Shown: piece after piece, positions 1-9,647 of the stretch
How the letters are laid out: the number at the start of each line of letters is the position of its first letter
How positions within the stretch are numbered: position 1 is the first letter of the stretch
DNA from: Litoribrevibacter albus
Lineage (GTDB): Bacteria; Pseudomonadota; Gammaproteobacteria; Pseudomonadales; Litoribrevibacteraceae
Length of the DNA stretch: 64,000 nt
Direction of reading: 5' to 3'
NCBI RefSeq assembly: GCF_030159995.1
Contig: NZ_BSNM01000015.1
Location: 471,449-535,448, forward strand
Translations under genes and position numbers: made by a program
The notes under the pieces: model-generated
Told to the model about the DNA's origin: nothing
What the model saw: the letters and a program-made list of their open reading frames with translations, nothing else
Database searches by the model: none

Positions 1-2
1 CA

Positions 3-563
3 GAATCACTGGGACTTATCGTCCGCAACCTTAACAAAGCGTCCAGCATTGTGTCTGCATTTAAGATGCTCTCAGTCAAACCTGAGCCGGAGATGTGGGA
101 AGCTGTTAACTTGGTTGGCTTTCTTTCCAAGTTACCGGACAACCTTAATCTGAGTGTCGAATGGAAACAGAAGTGTGTTTTTGAGTGTGATTCGAATGTT
201 GAGGTCTATATCGACTTGAGCAAACTCTCTACCTTGTTGGAGATTCTAATCAATAACGCTTTTCAGCATGGATATGATCAGGATGAGATTGGTCCCGTCT
301 ATATCCGGGCAACTCTAGAGGATGAGTCTCTAATCCTTCAGGTAGAGGATCATGGTAAAGGGATTGATGAGCATATGCTTCAACATATCTTCGACCCGTT
401 TGTAACCTCGTCACGCATGAGTGGCGTTGCCGGTTTGGGATTACATATCGCCTATAACATCGTGACTCAGGCAATGTACGGACATATTAAGTGTGTATCT
501 GAGTTGGGCACGATGACCCGGTTTGAGATTAAGATACCGAAGGATTTCAGAGAGCAGCTTTAG
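3..563 (+). CDS. sensor histidine kinase, C-terminal part (5' end outside window)
   Basis: The reading frame is open from the first bases of the window, so this is the tail of a longer protein and the GTG at 51 is not a true start. The visible part begins in a dimerisation helix (residues like NLNKASSIVSAFK) and continues into a HATPase_c domain. The N box (NNAFQHG), G1 box (DHGKGI), F box (IFDPFVT) and G2 box (GLGLHIAYNIV) are all present, so the ATP-binding domain should be active. It ends just after the kinase fold, with no receiver domain. Its signal input and partner regulator lie upstream and cannot be seen. Confidence 0.9.
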   Translation, partial: ESLGLIVRNLNKASSIVSAFKMLSVKPEPEMWEAVNLVGFLSKLPDNLNLSVEWKQKCVFECDSNVEVYIDLSKLSTLLEILINNAFQHGYDQDEIGPVYIRATLEDESLILQVEDHGKGIDEHMLQHIFDPFVTSSRMSGVAGLGLHIAYNIVTQAMYGHIKCVSELGTMTRFEIKIPKDFREQL

Positions 564-579
564 CTGCTCTCTTTTTTTG
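549..579 (+). terminator. rho-independent terminator of the sensor kinase gene
   Basis: A 10-bp perfect stem (AGAGAGCAGC / GCTGCTCTCT) with a TTTA loop is followed by seven T. The kinase stop codon lies inside the hairpin. The convergent gene ends 18 bp further on. Confidence 0.9.
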
Positions 580-596
580 AAAGGATTTCGAAGAGA

Positions 597-1715
597 TTAG
601 AATAAACCTAACGCGGCATCTGTGTAGCGCGTTGGTTGACGTGGTAGACCTTCAACGGTTTCATGAGGGTTTAGTTCCAAGCCACCGGATGGAATGTTCA
701 TGAAGGCGCCCAGAAAGGTCTGAGTGAAGTTTTCATCCACAACCATTGTCTTGTTGCCGGTACGCACGTTATTGCCGTAAGAAGGGTTTAGGTTGCCGTT
801 TGGATCGATTGCCCAAGCGATGTCTTTACTTTGTGATGATATGAAGAAGTTATTTACCATGCCATTATCACTGGCTTTACCTACTTCCATCGACTGGAAC
901 TTATTTAAAGGCTGACAGGTATCTGTTCCGGTAGAGGTTCTACAGTCTTCAGGTGTAATTTCCAGAAGATATGAATCCGGGATTAAACCAGCACTGATGT
1001 CGTCACCGTCCAGAATACCAATGAAGTTCGCACGAATAGGGTCCAGGCTACCGCTGTTTTCACCGTTTTGGTCACCGTCTTCGCCGTATTGCAGATAGGC
1101 TTGGCCTTCAACCTGAACGGGAATGAAACCAAATACCCATTCCGTACCTTTAATGAGTACGTCAATGTTACCGGTCAAACTTTGGATATCTCCTGAGAAT
1201 ACGCCGCCGGCTTGCTCGAAGCCGATACGGAATCCGATAACTTCACGTGTGCCATCTGGGCGGTTTTCAAAGGCAAACTCTAAGAAAGGGTTTACTGTTT
1301 TAAACGGATGGTCGATAACAGATCCGTCGCTCAGTTTCTCATAGTGACCAAGCGCGAAGTCTTTAACGCTGATATCCGCGTCATTCACTTCTTGCAGACG
1401 GCTTGGATCACATCCGGATGCAGGGCAGGGCTCACCATTTTCATAACGATCAAATTTACCCAGTTCTAGATTATCAATGGACAAATGCGTTTCCATATCT
1501 GCGCCAATATTGATTCGGTAAAACTCGGTATCAATTTCTTCAGGCTGTCCGCTAAAACCTGCCGTTGTCTGAGTAACGTTATAGTTATCAATGGTGATAA
1601 AGGCTTGTCCGGTGTATTCGGATAATAGCCCGTCATCCATAGGAACCAGTTCTGCATGAGAAAGCGGTATACAGCTTGTCATTAACAGTGTGATCAGAGG
1701 CTTTGAAAGGTTCAT
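597..1715 (-). CDS. secreted protein of the DUF6160-like family
   Basis: A 372-aa protein with a clear signal peptide (hydrophobic stretch, then SHA before ELVPMDD at about residue 21). The mature N-terminus reads LVPMDDGLLSEYTGQAFI, the pattern of the DUF6160 family seen in marine gammaproteobacteria ('...MSD..L...TGQA...'). The rest is rich in Asp, Gly and Asn and predicted beta-rich, with four Cys near 97-103 and 260-268. Function is unknown; cell-surface or periplasmic location is inferred. Two perfect CRP/Vfr-type sites lie upstream, so catabolite or cAMP control is plausible. Confidence 0.65.
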   Translation of the reverse strand: MNLSKPLITLLMTSCIPLSHAELVPMDDGLLSEYTGQAFITIDNYNVTQTTAGFSGQPEEIDTEFYRINIGADMETHLSIDNLELGKFDRYENGEPCPASGCDPSRLQEVNDADISVKDFALGHYEKLSDGSVIDHPFKTVNPFLEFAFENRPDGTREVIGFRIGFEQAGGVFSGDIQSLTGNIDVLIKGTEWVFGFIPVQVEGQAYLQYGEDGDQNGENSGSLDPIRANFIGILDGDDISAGLIPDSYLLEITPEDCRTSTGTDTCQPLNKFQSMEVGKASDNGMVNNFFISSQSKDIAWAIDPNGNLNPSYGNNVRTGNKTMVVDENFTQTFLGAFMNIPSGGLELNPHETVEGLPRQPTRYTDAALGLF

Positions 1716-1775
1716 AGTTACCCTTTAATAATTATTGTTATTTTGGGGGAGTATAGCTGCTCCCTCTTGGATCAC

Positions 1776-1791
1776 TGTGATGTTGGTCACA
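1776..1791. promoter_or_regulatory. CRP/Vfr-type site, TGTGA-N6-TCACA (site 1)
   Basis: Perfect consensus half-sites TGTGA and TCACA separated by six bases; the palindrome extends one base pair more on one side. It lies about 60 bp upstream of the DUF6160-like gene (minus strand), in the divergent region shared with a TetR gene. Confidence 0.7.
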
Positions 1792-1871
1792 GTGGTCTGA
1801 GGATGGCGTTACCGGTCATAAATGGCGTAAATACACAATTTGATTAATTAGTAACCTAATAATACGGTTTG

Positions 1872-1887
1872 TGTGAACTGGTTCACA
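1872..1887. promoter_or_regulatory. CRP/Vfr-type site, TGTGA-N6-TCACA (site 2)
   Basis: Second perfect TGTGA(ACTGGT)TCACA palindrome, 96 bp from site 1, that is about nine helical turns. Two perfect sites in one 315-bp intergenic region make chance unlikely. Confidence 0.7.
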
Positions 1888-1982
1888 ATAGATGTTTACC
1901 AAACTTAACAGTATTTACAAAAATCAACAGAACTTTTTCAAACTTGTTTAGTCGGACAGCTTTTAATATAGTGCCAAGTTGA

Positions 1983-1998
1983 TTGAACGCTTGTTTAA
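1983..1998. promoter_or_regulatory. imperfect palindrome, possible TetR operator
   Basis: TTGAAC-GCTT-GTTTAA lies 32 bp upstream of the TetR-family start at 2031. A related CTTGTTTA element occurs around 1943-1951. TetR proteins often bind palindromes of this size at their own promoter; autoregulation here is inference. Confidence 0.35.
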
Positions 1999-2030
1999 TT
2001 AAAACGTTGTAGTTGCAGGTAAGTTATAAG

Positions 2031-2666
2031 ATGTCAAAAGCTACTGTAGGTCGTCCTTCAAATAATGAAGGTCACTCGTCTGTTCGTGAACGCTTGTTGA
2101 GTGCTGCCAAGAAGTGTTTCTTGGAAGAAAGTTATGAGAAGGTCTCGACCAGAAAAGTAGCAGCTCAGGCTGATACTAGCATCGCGATGATCCGATACTA
2201 CTTTGGAAGCAAAGAAGGCTTGTATCAGGAGTTGATTCGTACCCAATTTGTTCCTATTTCCGAGCGAATTCAATCGTTACAGAGTTCTGACGATGTAACC
2301 AGCCTGGAGTCTTTCTTTAAGGTCTACTACGAAACGATGTTGCCTGATCATCAGTTTCCGATTCTGATAATGCGAACGCTGACAATGGGGCAGGGGCCAA
2401 GCCGGAAGTTTATTTTGGATCATGTGGTTGAGCCAATGAGGCGTTCGTTTCGTAAGCTGATTATAAAGCTGCAAGAGAAAGACAAAATCGATGCTACTTT
2501 GGATGCGGATATGATTGGAATAAATATGATCAGTCTGGCTGTGATGCCTATGCTGGCCAAGAATATTTTTGAGTATCAAATTGGCGAAACCTTAGGGATC
2601 GATTTCTACCTAAAGTTGGCAGAGCATAATGGTCGACTACTAAAAAGTGGACTTCAAACTCTTTAG
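2031..2666 (+). CDS. TetR/AcrR family transcriptional regulator
   Basis: About 211 aa. The N-terminal helix-turn-helix is typical (SVRERLLSAAKKCFLEESYEKVSTRKVAAQADTS... then MIRYYFGSKEGLYQELI), and the C-terminal all-helical ligand domain ends in MLAKNIFEYQIG. The ATG at 2031 is preferred over the in-frame TTG at 2013 because the family motif starts soon after it and AGG lies about 11 bp upstream. It is divergent from the DUF6160-like gene, with two CRP-type sites and a candidate operator between them. The ligand is unknown. Confidence 0.85.
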   Translation: MSKATVGRPSNNEGHSSVRERLLSAAKKCFLEESYEKVSTRKVAAQADTSIAMIRYYFGSKEGLYQELIRTQFVPISERIQSLQSSDDVTSLESFFKVYYETMLPDHQFPILIMRTLTMGQGPSRKFILDHVVEPMRRSFRKLIIKLQEKDKIDATLDADMIGINMISLAVMPMLAKNIFEYQIGETLGIDFYLKLAEHNGRLLKSGLQTL

Positions 2667-2702
2667 AGTACTGACTTTAGAGTACCGACTTTAGAGTGAC
2701 GT
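2661..2702. repeat. 14-bp tandem repeat, three copies
   Basis: Three consecutive units based on CTTTAGAGTACTGA; the third is diverged. The first unit contains the TAG stop of the TetR gene, so the array is an expansion of the 3' end of that gene. Confidence 0.8.
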
Positions 2703-2730
2703 TTTCAGAAAAAGGATGTTGCTTGGGTTT

Positions 2731-4206
2731 TTATTCTGTTGAACTATCCTTCAGAGTTTTTTCGAGCACGTTACAGACATGCTTGAGTACTTCAATGCGG
2801 GCGTAATGTTTACTGTTGGAGGGGATGAGTCGCCACGGGGCGTAACTTGTTGATGTCTTGTCGATCATATCGTTGATGGTAATTTCATAGTCTGTCCACT
2901 TTTCCCGGTTGCGATAGTCTTCTTCGGTAATTTTGTGGTGCTTGTATGGAATGGTCTCTCGTTCCTTGAAACGCTCCAGTTGTTCTTCCTTGTCAATGTG
3001 AAGCCAGAATTTGATGACGGGAATGCCTTTGTCGTGCAGTTGTCGTTCAAAGTCGTTTATCTCGTCATAAGCGCTTTGCCATTCATTGTCGCTGGCAAAA
3101 CCTTCCACTCGTTCAACCAAGACTCGACCGTACCAACTTCGGTCAAAAATACTCATTCGGCCAGCTCTTGGTATTTTTCGCCAGAATCGCCAGAGGTAAT
3201 GGTGTGCAGATTCTTCATCGGTTGGGGCGGCAACAGGAATCACACGATAAAAGCCTGCATCGATTGATGAGGTCAGACGGCGAATACAACCTCCTTTGCC
3301 AGCGGCGTCCCAACCTTCAAAGACGATGACACAGGATTTATCCATTTCCTGAAATTGATAAATCAGATGGCTGGCTTTGTGTTGCCAGTATTTAAGCTCG
3401 TGCTTATAAGTCTTTTTGTCCAAGTGCTTTGAAAGGTCGATCGTATCAAGGTGATTCTTTTGAGAGGTTGTTTCGTGTTGCCTGCCTGTCTTGCTATCTT
3501 CATTTGGCTGTACGTTATCGGTGGCTGATCTATTCAATCGAGCACGGATTTTTTCAGCGATAAGTTTTCCAACGTGCAAATTACGCTGATACAGATCTGA
3601 TGATTCAATTATGTGCCAGGAGCTTGAATCGCTGTCTGTGTCCTTTAAGGTTTTTTGAATGACCGTTTTTGCTCGATCAAAATCACTGTAGATGAGCTGA
3701 TCCTTTTGATGGATTTGCCATACCTTATGAAGGTATTTACGTTCGATCTTTAAACGATGTTTTAACTCTTCTTCTGGAAGGTGAAGCCAGATTTTGATGA
3801 TTAACATCCCGCGAGCAGTTAATGTGGCTTCAAACGCGTTACTGTACTCAATTCTTTTAGTAAATTGTTTTTCATCGATCTGATCGATCAAATACTCAAT
3901 GATGCTGTAGGACGTCCAATCTCTAAGGCATAAGCCAATTACGCCGTTTTGTGGTAAATCCTTCCAGTAACGCCACATGAAGGGTTTCTGTTGCTCTTCT
4001 TCTGTTGGAAGGCCGTAGGCGTTGGCTTGAAGGAAACGAGAGTCCATCCATTCATGCAGTAAATTCAAGGTCTCGTGGCGGCCGGAACGATCATCACCAC
4101 TTATGACGATCAGGACAGGGAAATCCGCATCTTTCAGCGCTATCTGCAGTTGGATTAACTCAGCTCTAAGCGCTTTAACCTGTTCTTTGTATTTACTCTT
4201 CTTCAT
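2731..4206 (-). CDS. pap: polyphosphate:AMP phosphotransferase (tandem PPK2 domains)
   Basis: A 491-aa cytoplasmic protein of two PPK2 domains, the layout of class II PPK2 / PAP enzymes that make ADP from AMP and polyphosphate. The C-terminal domain (about 265-490) has an intact Walker A (EGWDAAGKGG, 297-306) and lid motif (DRSWYGR, 355-361). In the N-terminal domain (about 25-225) the equivalents are GDDRSGRHE (37-45) and LRDWTSY (94-100), so it lacks the P-loop Lys and the DRSWY arginine and is probably structural. A polar linker rich in Asp, Ser and Gln (226-262) joins the domains. Transcribed alone. Confidence 0.9.
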   Translation of the reverse strand: MKKSKYKEQVKALRAELIQLQIALKDADFPVLIVISGDDRSGRHETLNLLHEWMDSRFLQANAYGLPTEEEQQKPFMWRYWKDLPQNGVIGLCLRDWTSYSIIEYLIDQIDEKQFTKRIEYSNAFEATLTARGMLIIKIWLHLPEEELKHRLKIERKYLHKVWQIHQKDQLIYSDFDRAKTVIQKTLKDTDSDSSSWHIIESSDLYQRNLHVGKLIAEKIRARLNRSATDNVQPNEDSKTGRQHETTSQKNHLDTIDLSKHLDKKTYKHELKYWQHKASHLIYQFQEMDKSCVIVFEGWDAAGKGGCIRRLTSSIDAGFYRVIPVAAPTDEESAHHYLWRFWRKIPRAGRMSIFDRSWYGRVLVERVEGFASDNEWQSAYDEINDFERQLHDKGIPVIKFWLHIDKEEQLERFKERETIPYKHHKITEEDYRNREKWTDYEITINDMIDKTSTSYAPWRLIPSNSKHYARIEVLKHVCNVLEKTLKDSSTE

Positions 4207-4244
4207 GAAGTCGCTTCCAATGCCCTTCGTCTCTGGTGGTTATT

Positions 4245-4328
4245 CATTTTCGATGGCTAGTCGTTTTTGTGGGTAGTCATTTTTAGTGGTCTGTTGTTTT
4301 TGATGGACAGCCATTTTTGATAGTTAAC
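4245..4328. repeat. 17-bp minisatellite, about five degenerate copies
   Basis: Units start at 4245, 4262 (16 bp), 4278, 4295 and 4312, with consensus near CATTTTTGATGGCTAGT. It sits between pap (start 4206, minus) and the end of the SulP gene. The 327-bp gap 4207-4533 contains this array and the 33-bp repeat below; no ORF or clear terminator was seen in it. Confidence 0.75.
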
Positions 4329-4402
4329 TATTTGAGTCTACAACATTTGAATCGCTTCATTCACCGAAAGACGGGCTGACGTATACATTAGGGAAGAGCG
4401 TC

Positions 4403-4475
4403 GGAGAGGTTAATTGAAAAAGAAAAGAGACAGGAGGAGAGGTTAATTGAAAAAGAAAAGAGACAGGAGGAGAGG
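4403..4475. repeat. 33-bp direct tandem repeat, two perfect copies plus 7 bp
   Basis: Units at 4403-4435 and 4436-4468 are identical, followed by the first 7 bp of a third (GGAGAGG). The unit is purine-rich on the plus strand (TTAATTGAAAAAGAAAAGAG...). Perfect identity suggests a recent duplication. Confidence 0.9.
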
Positions 4476-4533
4476 GAAATAACGGAATTCAGAGGCGGGA
4501 AGATGAACCAGCAATGCTGGTCCATCTGAAGGC

Positions 4534-6066
4534 TTAAGCTAGTTTATCAGACGCAACGTGGTAGTTAGGGTCTTCAACAACATTCACTTCAACCAAATCA
4601 CCGGCTTTCTCAAGTAACTCCTTACATTCACCGCTTAGGTGACGTAAGTGAAGCGTTTTGCCAGCTTTGATGTAGCGTTCAGCCAAGGTATCCAGTGCTT
4701 CAATCCCTGAGTGATCTGATACTCTGGAGTGTTGGAAATCGATGATGACGTCATCAGGGTCTTTCGATGGATCAAACAACTCCAGGAAGTTGGCAACAGA
4801 GCCAAAGAACAGAGGGCCGTGCAGCTTGTAAATACGGCTCGCACCTTTATCTTCAGCCACTACATTGATGTGTTTAGCGTGTTCCCATGCGAATACCAAA
4901 GCAGAAACGATAACACCCACGATGACGGCAATGGCTAAGTCGGTTGCAACTGTAACCCCAGAAACCAACACGAGTACAAAGGCGTCCTGTTTCGGGATCT
5001 TTTTCATGATGCGGAAGCTGGACCACTCGAAGGTGCCAATCACCACCATAAACATTACGCCAACCAATGCGGCCACCGGAATCTGTTCAATCAAATCCGA
5101 GGCAACCAAAACATACAGCAATAGGAACACAGCTCCGGTGATTCCAGATAGGCGTCCACGGCCACCAGAGTTCACGTTGATCATACTCTGACCGATCATG
5201 GCACAACCGCCCATACCACCAAAGAAGCCGGTAGTAACGTTTGCAGCGCCCTGAGCAATACATTCTTTGTTGCTTCGGCCGCGAGTCTCTGTCAATTCAT
5301 CAATCAGGCTTAACGTCAGTAGACTTTCAATCAGACCAATCGCTGCCAGAATGAATGCGTATGGAAGAATGATGTACAAAGTCTCCAGATTCAAAGGAAC
5401 CATCGGGATGTGGAATTCAGGAAGGCCACCGCCAATAGAAGCAACATCACCTACCGTTTTGGTGTTCAAATCTAGACCGATCACGGCCAGAGAAACTACG
5501 ATGATGGCAACAAGAGATGACGGAATAGCTGTCGTAAGCTTTGGAAGGAAATGAATAATAAACATGGTCACAGCGATCAGACCGAGCATCATGTACAGCA
5601 TGTTGCCTTCCATCCACTCTGCGGTGCCGGTTGTAGGATTCTCAATCTGGAACTGACCTAGCTGTGCCAGGAAGATAACAATGGCCAAGCCATTTACGAA
5701 ACCGAGCATCACAGGGTGGGGCACCATCCGAATAAATTTCCCCAGCTTAAATATCCCGGCCGAAATCTGAATGATGCCCATAAGAACAACAGTGGCAAAC
5801 AGATATTCAACACCATGTTGACTCACTAATGACACCATTACAACCGCAAGTGCACCAGTTGCACCTGAGATCATGCCAGGGCGTCCACCAAAGACAGCAG
5901 TGATCAAACCAACGAAGAACGCAGCGTACAAACCTACAAGAGGTTCAACACCGGCTACAAATGCGAAAGCAACGGCTTCCGGAACGAGCGCAAGAGAAAC
6001 GGTTAATCCTGAGAGGAAGTCGTTCTTTGCGTTAGCAGGAGTATATCTATTAATCAGAGAGAACAT
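4534..6066 (-). CDS. SulP-family inorganic anion transporter with STAS domain
   Basis: A 510-aa inner-membrane protein. The N-terminal SulP core opens with [35 protein letters not shown] and carries about 10-12 hydrophobic segments to residue ~410. The C-terminal STAS domain (about 420-500) includes [21 protein letters not shown], with the Ser in the usual phospho-acceptor region. SulP proteins carry sulfate, bicarbonate or other anions; the substrate cannot be told from sequence. It is a single gene, with no carbonic anhydrase or sulfate assimilation genes beside it. Confidence 0.88.
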   Translation of the reverse strand: MFSLINRYTPANAKNDFLSGLTVSLALVPEAVAFAFVAGVEPLVGLYAAFFVGLITAVFGGRPGMISGATGALAVVMVSLVSQHGVEYLFATVVLMGIIQISAGIFKLGKFIRMVPHPVMLGFVNGLAIVIFLAQLGQFQIENPTTGTAEWMEGNMLYMMLGLIAVTMFIIHFLPKLTTAIPSSLVAIIVVSLAVIGLDLNTKTVGDVASIGGGLPEFHIPMVPLNLETLYIILPYAFILAAIGLIESLLTLSLIDELTETRGRSNKECIAQGAANVTTGFFGGMGGCAMIGQSMINVNSGGRGRLSGITGAVFLLLYVLVASDLIEQIPVAALVGVMFMVVIGTFEWSSFRIMKKIPKQDAFVLVLVSGVTVATDLAIAVIVGVIVSALVFAWEHAKHINVVAEDKGASRIYKLHGPLFFGSVANFLELFDPSKDPDDVIIDFQHSRVSDHSGIEALDTLAERYIKAGKTLHLRHLSGECKELLEKAGDLVEVNVVEDPNYHVASDKLA

Positions 6067-6498
6067 TCTGTGCCCTTTTATCAGGTAACGAACTGAGGGG
6101 TATTCAGTGATGCCACTACCTGGTTATTCATTATGTAAGCAATCGCCGGATCTGAAGGATCGTGAAAAGTGCTTGGTTAAAAAACGGGCGGCATTCTATC
6201 AAATTTATCCCTTTGCAGACAGGGGGAAAAGAAAACCCAAAACAGTGCAATTTGGAAGTCACTAGATGTCCATGCACTTTCTTTGTACATTTTGACCCAT
6301 ATTCATGAAATGAATAGCGGATATAATCAAGATTTTCTGCATTTATAGCTAAAAATACCCAGGCTTGCCTTTAATTTATAGGGGCTCCTAACCTATAATC
6401 CCGCCGATATTTTTGTAGGGGAGCCACGTGTGCCCCTGGCCAGTGACCGGAAAAACATAATGGTCACGGAATAACTTGATATTGAGTGAGATGTTCAC
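6067..6498. other. intergenic region between divergent SulP and aconitase genes
   Basis: No ORF of note. It holds a 7-3-7 palindrome (TATTCAT-GAA-ATGAATA, 6300-6316) and a G/C-rich segment at 6417-6440 just upstream of the aconitase leader. The likely aconitase promoter is listed separately. Confidence 0.5.
6371..6399 (+). promoter_or_regulatory. sigma70-like promoter for the Bacteroidetes-like aconitase
   Basis: A perfect -10 box TATAAT (6394-6399) has a weak -35 (TTAATT, 6371-6376) at 17 bp. A transcript from here would have a leader of about 90 nt before the ATG at 6499. Confidence 0.5.
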
Positions 6499-9282
6499 AT
6501 GAGCTTGTATTCAGAATACCTAGCAGAGATTGAGGTTCGTAAAGCGGATCTTGGCCTAAACCCAAAACCAATCGATAGCGCGGAATTGCTATCTGAGATC
6601 ATTGCCCAGATCAAAGACACTGGCAATGCTGAGCGCGAAGCGTCTCTAAACTTCTTCATCTACAACACGCTTCCAGGTACTACTCCTGCTGCTGGTGTTA
6701 AAGCTGAATTCCTAAAAGCCATCGTTTTGGGCGAAGAAAAAGTTGAAGAAATCTCTCCTGAGTTTGCTCTAGAACAGCTTTCTCACATGAAAGGTGGTCC
6801 TTCTGTTAAGGTTCTTCTTGATATCGCTCTTTCTGACGATGCTCAAGCTAAAGCTGCAGGTGAAGTGCTTAAGTCTCAAGTATTCCTATACGATGCTGAT
6901 ACAACTCGTCTTGCTGATGCTTTCAAAGCAGGCAACGCCATCGCCAAAGACATCCTAGAAAGCTACGCGAAGGCAGAGTTCTTCACTAAGCTTGACGATA
7001 TCCCAGAGAAAATCGACGTTGTTACTTACATTGCAGCAGAAGGTGATATCTCTACTGACCTTCTTTCTCCTGGTAACCAATCTCACTCACGTGCTGACCG
7101 TGAACTACACGGCCTGTGCATGATCTCTCCAGAAGCTCAACAAGAAATCGTTGAACTAGGTAAGAAGCACCCTAACGCGAAAGTAATGCTTATCGCTGAA
7201 AAAGGTACTATGGGTGTTGGTTCTTCACGTATGTCTGGTGTGAACAACGTTGCACTTTGGGCTGGTGAAAAAACGTCTCCATATATTCCGTTCATCAACA
7301 ACCGTCCTGTTGTTGCGGGTACTAACGGTATCGCACCGATCTTCCTAACTACGGTTGGTGTAACGGGTGGTATTGGTCTAGACCTTAAAAACTGGGTACA
7401 GAAAAAAGACGAAAACGGCGAAATCGTTCGTGATGCAAACGGCGATGCAGTACTAGAAGAAGCATACTCTGTTGCGACTGGTACTGTTCTAACCATCGAT
7501 ACTAAAGCTAAGAAGCTTTACAACGGCGACAAAGAACTTGTAGACGTTTCTTCTGCATTCACTCCACAAAAAGTGGAATTCATGAAAGCGGGCGGTTCTT
7601 ACGCTGTAACGTTCGGTAAGAAAATCCAAACGTTTGCTGCTGAAACTCTAGGTATCGAAGCACCAGTTGTTTACGCTGCGTCTAAAGAAATTTCTAACGA
7701 AGGCCAAGGCCTAACAGCTGTTGAAAAGATCTTCAACCGTAATGCTGTTGGTGTTACTTCTAAGACTCCACTACACACGGGTTCTGACGTTCGCGTTAAA
7801 GTGAACATCGTAGGTTCTCAGGATACTACTGGTCCTATGACGTGTCAGGAACTGGAAGCGATGGCTGCTTCTACTATTTCTCCAAGTGTTGATGGTGCTT
7901 TCCAATCTGGTTGTCACACAGCTTCTGTATGGGACAACAAAGCTAAGGCGAACACGCCTAAGCTAATGGCATTCATGAACGCATTCGGCGTAATCACTGC
8001 ACGTGACCCGAAAGGCGTTTACCACTCAATGACTGACGTAATCCACAAAGTATTGAACGACATCACTGTGGATGACCGTGCAATCATCATTGGTGGTGAC
8101 TCTCACACCCGTATGTCTAAAGGTGTAGCGTTCGGTGCTGACTCTGGTACGGTTGCAATCGCACTGGCTACTGGTGAAGCAGCAATGCCGATCCCTGAGT
8201 CTGTAAAAGTTACCTTTAAAGGTGCTATGAAGCCTCACATGGACTTCCGTGACATCGTTCACGCGACTCAAGCTCAAATGCTTAAGAAGTTCAACGGCGA
8301 AAACGTTTTCCAAGGTCGTGTAATCGAAGTACAAATCGGTACTCTACTTGCTGACCAAGCGTTCACCTTCACTGACTGGACTGCAGAAATGAAAGCGAAA
8401 GCTTCTATCTGTATCTCTACTGACGAAACGCTAATCAAGTCTCTAGAACTTGCTAAGTCTCGTATCCAGATCATGATCAACAAAGGTATGGAAAACGAAG
8501 CTGGCATGCTACAAGGTCTTATCGACCTAGCTGACAAGCGTATCGCTGAAGTTAAATCTGGTGAAGCACCTGCGCTTGCTCCAGACGACAACGCTAAGTA
8601 CTACGCTGAGCTTGTAGTTGATCTAGACGCTATCGACGAGCCAATGATCGCTGACCCGGATGTTAACAATGACGACATCTCTAAGCGTTACACGCACGAT
8701 GTGATCCGTCCTACTTCTTACTACGATGGCCGTGAAGTTAACCTAGGCTTCGTTGGTTCTTGTATGGTTCACAAAGGCGACATGCAGATCATCGCTGCTA
8801 TGCTTCGTAACCTTGAGAAGAACGGTCCTATCACGTTCAAAGCGCCTCTAGTTGTTGCTCCACCAACGTACAACATCGTTGATGAGCTAAAAGCAGAAGG
8901 CGACTGGGATATCCTAGCGAAATACGCTGGCTTCACTTTCGATGACGAGCATCCAAAAGAAGCTGCACGTACTTCTTACGAAAACATCCTTTATCTAGAG
9001 CGCCCAGGATGTAACCTATGTATGGGTAACCAAGAGAAAGCTGCTCCTGGTGACACTGTACTAGCAACATCTACTCGTTTGTTCCAAGGCCGTGTTGTAG
9101 AAGATACTGCTGAGAAGAAAGGTGAATCTCTACTAGGTTCTACGCCAATGGTTGTTCTTTCAACTATCCTTGGTCGTTTCCCAACTCTAGAAGAGTACAA
9201 AGCAGCGGTTGAAGGAATTAACCTAACTAGCTTCGCGCCACCTTCTGAAGATCTAGCTGTACCAGTTAAAATCGTTGGCTAA
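6499..9282 (+). CDS. acnB: aconitate hydratase B, long form resembling Bacteroidetes AcnB
   Basis: A 927-aa aconitase B-type enzyme: citrate/isocitrate isomerisation and probably 2-methylisocitrate dehydration. The HEAT-like N-terminal domain (1-160) is followed by the swivel domain (DISTDLLSPGNQSHSR, EKGTMGVGSSRMSGVNN) and the catalytic core ([21 protein letters not shown]). The [4Fe-4S] ligands are visible in GSCMVHKG and GCNLCMGN. It is about 60 residues longer than gammaproteobacterial AcnB, has an extra acidic insert near 300-325, and from memory resembles flavobacterial AcnB closely throughout. Strongly biased codons (GCT, GGT, CTA) suggest high expression. A canonical acnB lies 5.4 kb away in the opposite orientation. 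Confidence 0.9.
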   Translation: MSLYSEYLAEIEVRKADLGLNPKPIDSAELLSEIIAQIKDTGNAEREASLNFFIYNTLPGTTPAAGVKAEFLKAIVLGEEKVEEISPEFALEQLSHMKGGPSVKVLLDIALSDDAQAKAAGEVLKSQVFLYDADTTRLADAFKAGNAIAKDILESYAKAEFFTKLDDIPEKIDVVTYIAAEGDISTDLLSPGNQSHSRADRELHGLCMISPEAQQEIVELGKKHPNAKVMLIAEKGTMGVGSSRMSGVNNVALWAGEKTSPYIPFINNRPVVAGTNGIAPIFLTTVGVTGGIGLDLKNWVQKKDENGEIVRDANGDAVLEEAYSVATGTVLTIDTKAKKLYNGDKELVDVSSAFTPQKVEFMKAGGSYAVTFGKKIQTFAAETLGIEAPVVYAASKEISNEGQGLTAVEKIFNRNAVGVTSKTPLHTGSDVRVKVNIVGSQDTTGPMTCQELEAMAASTISPSVDGAFQSGCHTASVWDNKAKANTPKLMAFMNAFGVITARDPKGVYHSMTDVIHKVLNDITVDDRAIIIGGDSHTRMSKGVAFGADSGTVAIALATGEAAMPIPESVKVTFKGAMKPHMDFRDIVHATQAQMLKKFNGENVFQGRVIEVQIGTLLADQAFTFTDWTAEMKAKASICISTDETLIKSLELAKSRIQIMINKGMENEAGMLQGLIDLADKRIAEVKSGEAPALAPDDNAKYYAELVVDLDAIDEPMIADPDVNNDDISKRYTHDVIRPTSYYDGREVNLGFVGSCMVHKGDMQIIAAMLRNLEKNGPITFKAPLVVAPPTYNIVDELKAEGDWDILAKYAGFTFDDEHPKEAARTSYENILYLERPGCNLCMGNQEKAAPGDTVLATSTRLFQGRVVEDTAEKKGESLLGSTPMVVLSTILGRFPTLEEYKAAVEGINLTSFAPPSEDLAVPVKIVG

Positions 9283-9299
9283 GACGATTTGATTGGACA

Positions 9300-9335
9300 A
9301 GAGCCTTACTACTTCACTGCAAGTGGTGAGGCTCT
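9300..9335. other. strong hairpin just after the aconitase stop codon
   Basis: A 15-bp stem (AGAGCCTTACTACTT pairing with 9321-9335, two G-T wobbles) with a 6-nt loop begins 18 bp after the stop. No T-run follows, so it may be an mRNA 3'-end protecting structure or a processed terminator. Confidence 0.55.
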
Positions 9336-9486
9336 GATATAAAGGTTAGATTTTGAGGCTTTGAAAAGGGCTGATTCAGACGCACAAAAGATCAATGACG
9401 ACAGAGCGGATTTAAGATTGGTTTAAATCAACTTATGTAGCTTACTGAACTGATCGGCTTCTACTGAAAGCAAAATCTGACTGAAT

Positions 9487-9523
9487 AAAAAAACCGGCAC
9501 TCGAAAGAGGCGCCGGTTTTTTT
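9487..9523. terminator. bidirectional rho-independent terminator
   Basis: AAAAAAACCGGC ... GCCGGTTTTTTT with a 13-nt loop, about 200 bp after the aconitase. The 365-bp gap 9283-9647 holds this, the hairpin above and no recognisable gene. Confidence 0.85.
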
Positions 9524-9647
9524 GTGGTTTCTGACAATGTTTATGGGTATTTCTTAGTAGGCTAAATGTTTTACTAATATGACGACTTGATACTAATCTC
9601 ATTAATAATTTGGAAACTCAAGGCAATGATTTTAAAGGTTTAATAAT

